Of a stretch of DNA of 15,719 nt, positions 12,470 through 15,719 are shown one piece after another. The notes beneath the pieces are model-generated. The model did no database searches and was not told the origin of the DNA. It worked only from the letters and a program-made list of their open reading frames with translations. The translations under genes and the position numbers were made by a program. The stretch covers positions 1 through 15,719 of the forward strand of contig JAZQBE010000077.1 in NCBI GenBank assembly GCA_045545575.1, read 5' to 3'. Position 1 is the stretch's first letter. Each line of letters opens with the position of its first letter. This DNA comes from Shuttleworthia sp045545575. GTDB taxonomy: Bacteria; Bacillota; Clostridia; Lachnospirales; Lachnospiraceae.

Positions 12470-12569
12470 GCAGCGGTTTTCACCGGCGGATATCCTTTGC
12501 CGCACCGAAGGGTGAAGCCGCTGCGAGAATAAATGCAGCGAGCACAGCACGAACACATCTGTTCATGTG
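12470..12569 (+). promoter_or_regulatory. Structured rpsL-rpsG intercistronic RNA
   Basis: GCAGCGG (12470-12476) pairs with CCGCTGC (12518-12524). The stem continues through TTT/GAA (one G-U) and, after a bulged T, CACC (12481-12484)/GGTG (12511-12514), for about 14 pairs. An inner stem GCGG (12486-12489)/CCGC (12500-12503) lies in the loop. Downstream, CACAT (12554-12558)/ATGTG (12565-12569) competes with GAACA (12551-12555)/TGTTC (12560-12564). In E. coli, S7 binds the rpsL-rpsG gap and represses translation; a similar role here is an inference. I saw no convincing promoter in the gap. Confidence 0.5.
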
Positions 12570-12615
12570 AGTACCGAAGATCTATTCAAATCCTATGAAT
12601 AAGGAGGGAAGAAAC

Positions 12616-13086
12616 GTGCCACGTAAAGGACATAATACCAAAAGAGACGTGCTCGCGGATCCGATCTACGGCAGCAAGATTGTCACCAAGCTGATCAACC
12701 AGGTCATGCTTGACGGCAAGAAGGGTGTCGCACAGAAGATCGTCTACGGCGCTTTTGCCCGCGTAGAAGAGAAAACCGGAAAGCCCGCGCTGGACGTATT
12801 TGAAGAGGCCATGGCAAACATGATGCCGGCCCTCGAAGTCAAGGCCCGCCGTGTGGGCGGCGCCACCTACCAGGTGCCGATCGAAGTTCGCCCGGACCGC
12901 CGTCAGGCGCTGGCTCTTCGCTGGCTGACCAGCTTCTCCCGCAAGCGCAGCGAGAAGACCATGGTAGACCGCCTCGCAAACGAAATCATGGACGCGGCAA
13001 ACAATACCGGTTCTGCGGTGAAGAGAAAAGAAGAAATGCACCGCATGGCCGACGCGAACAAGGCGTTTGCGCATTACCGCTTCTAA
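12616..13086 (+). CDS. rpsG: 30S ribosomal protein S7 (uS7)
   Basis: A 156-residue S7, normal length. It nucleates assembly of the 30S head by binding the 3' domain of 16S rRNA and contacts tRNA near the E site. The start is GTG 12616, giving MPRKGHNTKRDVLADPIYGSK, the family N-terminus, with GGAGGG at 12603-12608. The ATG at 12595 in the same frame lies before the ribosome binding site and is rejected. Conserved parts are KLINQVMLDGKKGVAQKIVY, PALEVKARRVGGATYQVP, RPDRRQALALRWL and the C-terminal KKEEMHRMADANKAFAHYRF-like end. fusA starts 12 bases downstream with its ribosome binding site abutting the rpsG stop, so coupling is likely. Confidence 0.97.
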   Translation: MPRKGHNTKRDVLADPIYGSKIVTKLINQVMLDGKKGVAQKIVYGAFARVEEKTGKPALDVFEEAMANMMPALEVKARRVGGATYQVPIEVRPDRRQALALRWLTSFSRKRSEKTMVDRLANEIMDAANNTGSAVKRKEEMHRMADANKAFAHYRF

Positions 13087-13098
13087 GGGAGGTGAATT

Positions 13099-15216
<2,118 letters not shown>

Positions 15217-15224
15217 ATAAAGTA

Positions 15225-15253
15225 TTGAAAACAGCGCATTTATTAGGTATAAT
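15225..15253 (+). promoter_or_regulatory. Sigma-A promoter for tuf
   Basis: TTGAAA (15225-15230), 17-base spacer, TATAAT (15248-15253): eleven of twelve core bases match consensus. The -10 is flanked by TAGG (15244-15247) and CCTA (15254-15257), a short inverted repeat. Transcription would begin near 15260. A separate promoter fits the high EF-Tu demand relative to EF-G. Confidence 0.83.
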
Positions 15254-15271
15254 CCTATTTACGGGTGCGCA

Positions 15272-15304
15272 ATGAAGGAAGCCCCCGGCGAGGGGAACAT
15301 TCAT
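15272..15304 (+). promoter_or_regulatory. Small hairpin in the tuf leader
   Basis: ATGAA (15272-15276) pairs with TTCAT (15300-15304), enclosing CCCC (15283-15286)/GGGG (15292-15295) with a short loop. The structure ends 3 bases before the AGGAGG ribosome binding site (15308-15313). It may stabilise the 5' end of tuf mRNA. No known regulatory class is recognised. Confidence 0.35.
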
Positions 15305-15322
15305 CACAGGAGGATATCCAAA

Positions 15323-15719
15323 ATGGCAAAGCAGAAATTTGAAAGAACCAAACCGCATTGTAACATCGGTACCATCGGCCACGTTGACCATGGTAAAACC
15401 ACTCTGACCGCCGCCATCACCAAGGTTCTGGCACAGCGCGTTGCCGGTAACGCCCAGGTTGATTTCGAGAACATCGATAAGGCTCCGGAAGAGAGAGAGC
15501 GTGGTATCACCATCTCCACCGCTCATGTTGAGTATCAGACCGAGAAGCGTCACTATGCTCACGTGGACTGCCCCGGCCATGCTGACTATGTCAAGAACAT
15601 GATCACCGGTGCTGCCCAGATGGACGGCGCGATCCTGGTTGTTGCCGCTCCCGACGGCGTTATGGCCCAGACGAAGGAGCACATCCTTCTGTCCCGTCAG
15701 GTCGGTGTTCCGTACATCG
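15323..15719 (+). CDS. tuf: Elongation factor Tu (3' partial)
   Basis: The first 132 residues of EF-Tu, cut by the window edge; the family is about 395-400 residues. EF-Tu delivers aminoacyl-tRNA to the ribosomal A site as a GTP complex. The ATG follows AGGAGG (15308-15313) by 9 bases. The product begins MAKQKFERTKPHCNIGTIGHVDHGKTTLT. Visible G-domain motifs are the P-loop GHVDHGKT (19-26), ERERGITI in switch I (57-64) and DCPGHADYV (82-90). His84-equivalent H86 in PGH is present. P110, in VVAAPDG, replaces the Thr or Ser usual at that site. Domains II and III and the NKxD motif lie beyond the window. Confidence 0.97.
   Translation, partial: MAKQKFERTKPHCNIGTIGHVDHGKTTLTAAITKVLAQRVAGNAQVDFENIDKAPEERERGITISTAHVEYQTEKRHYAHVDCPGHADYVKNMITGAAQMDGAILVVAAPDGVMAQTKEHILLSRQVGVPYI

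Overview
The window is one uninterrupted stretch of bacterial core chromosome: the rpmG-secE-nusG / rplKA / rplJL / rpoBC / rpsL-rpsG-fusA-tuf cluster, with every gene on the + strand. Gene order, AGGAGG-type ribosome binding sites, the L10 leader and the style of the RpoB, EF-G and EF-Tu sequences point to a Clostridia-type Firmicute. The GC-rich codon use (mostly CTG, CGC, GGC, GCC) makes a GC-rich Lachnospiraceae or Ruminococcaceae-like gut lineage the best guess; this is an inference, not a measured placement.

Layout. 1-110 is the last 35 codons of an unidentified upstream gene. A promoter at 139-167 precedes rpmG (L33), secE, nusG, rplK (L11) and rplA (L1). A consensus promoter at 2535-2563 then starts an L10-type leader with a terminator-like hairpin, followed by rplJ (L10, with an unusual 46-residue Ala/Glu/Pro tail) and rplL (L7/L12). 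The 388-base gap before rpoB holds a strong hairpin, an A/T tract, a promoter and a structured leader. rpoB and rpoC occupy 4204-11838. A promoter at 11871-11899 serves rpsL (S12), then rpsG (S7, after a 213-base structured gap) and fusA (EF-G, TTG start). The last promoter, 15225-15253, precedes tuf (EF-Tu), which runs off the window.

Together these genes supply SecE of the protein translocase, the elongation factor NusG, the L1/L11/L10/L12 stalk and GTPase-centre proteins, both large RNA polymerase subunits, two decoding-region 30S proteins and the two GTPase elongation factors. Five sigma-A-like promoters, all with 17- or 18-base spacers, divide the cluster into units that could be tuned separately.

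I found no mobile element, CRISPR array, tRNA or rRNA gene, frameshift, or new multi-gene system. The protein content is ordinary. What is worth attention lies in the untranslated RNA (rpoB leader, rpsL-rpsG gap, rplK-rplA gap, L10 leader) and in the L10 tail.
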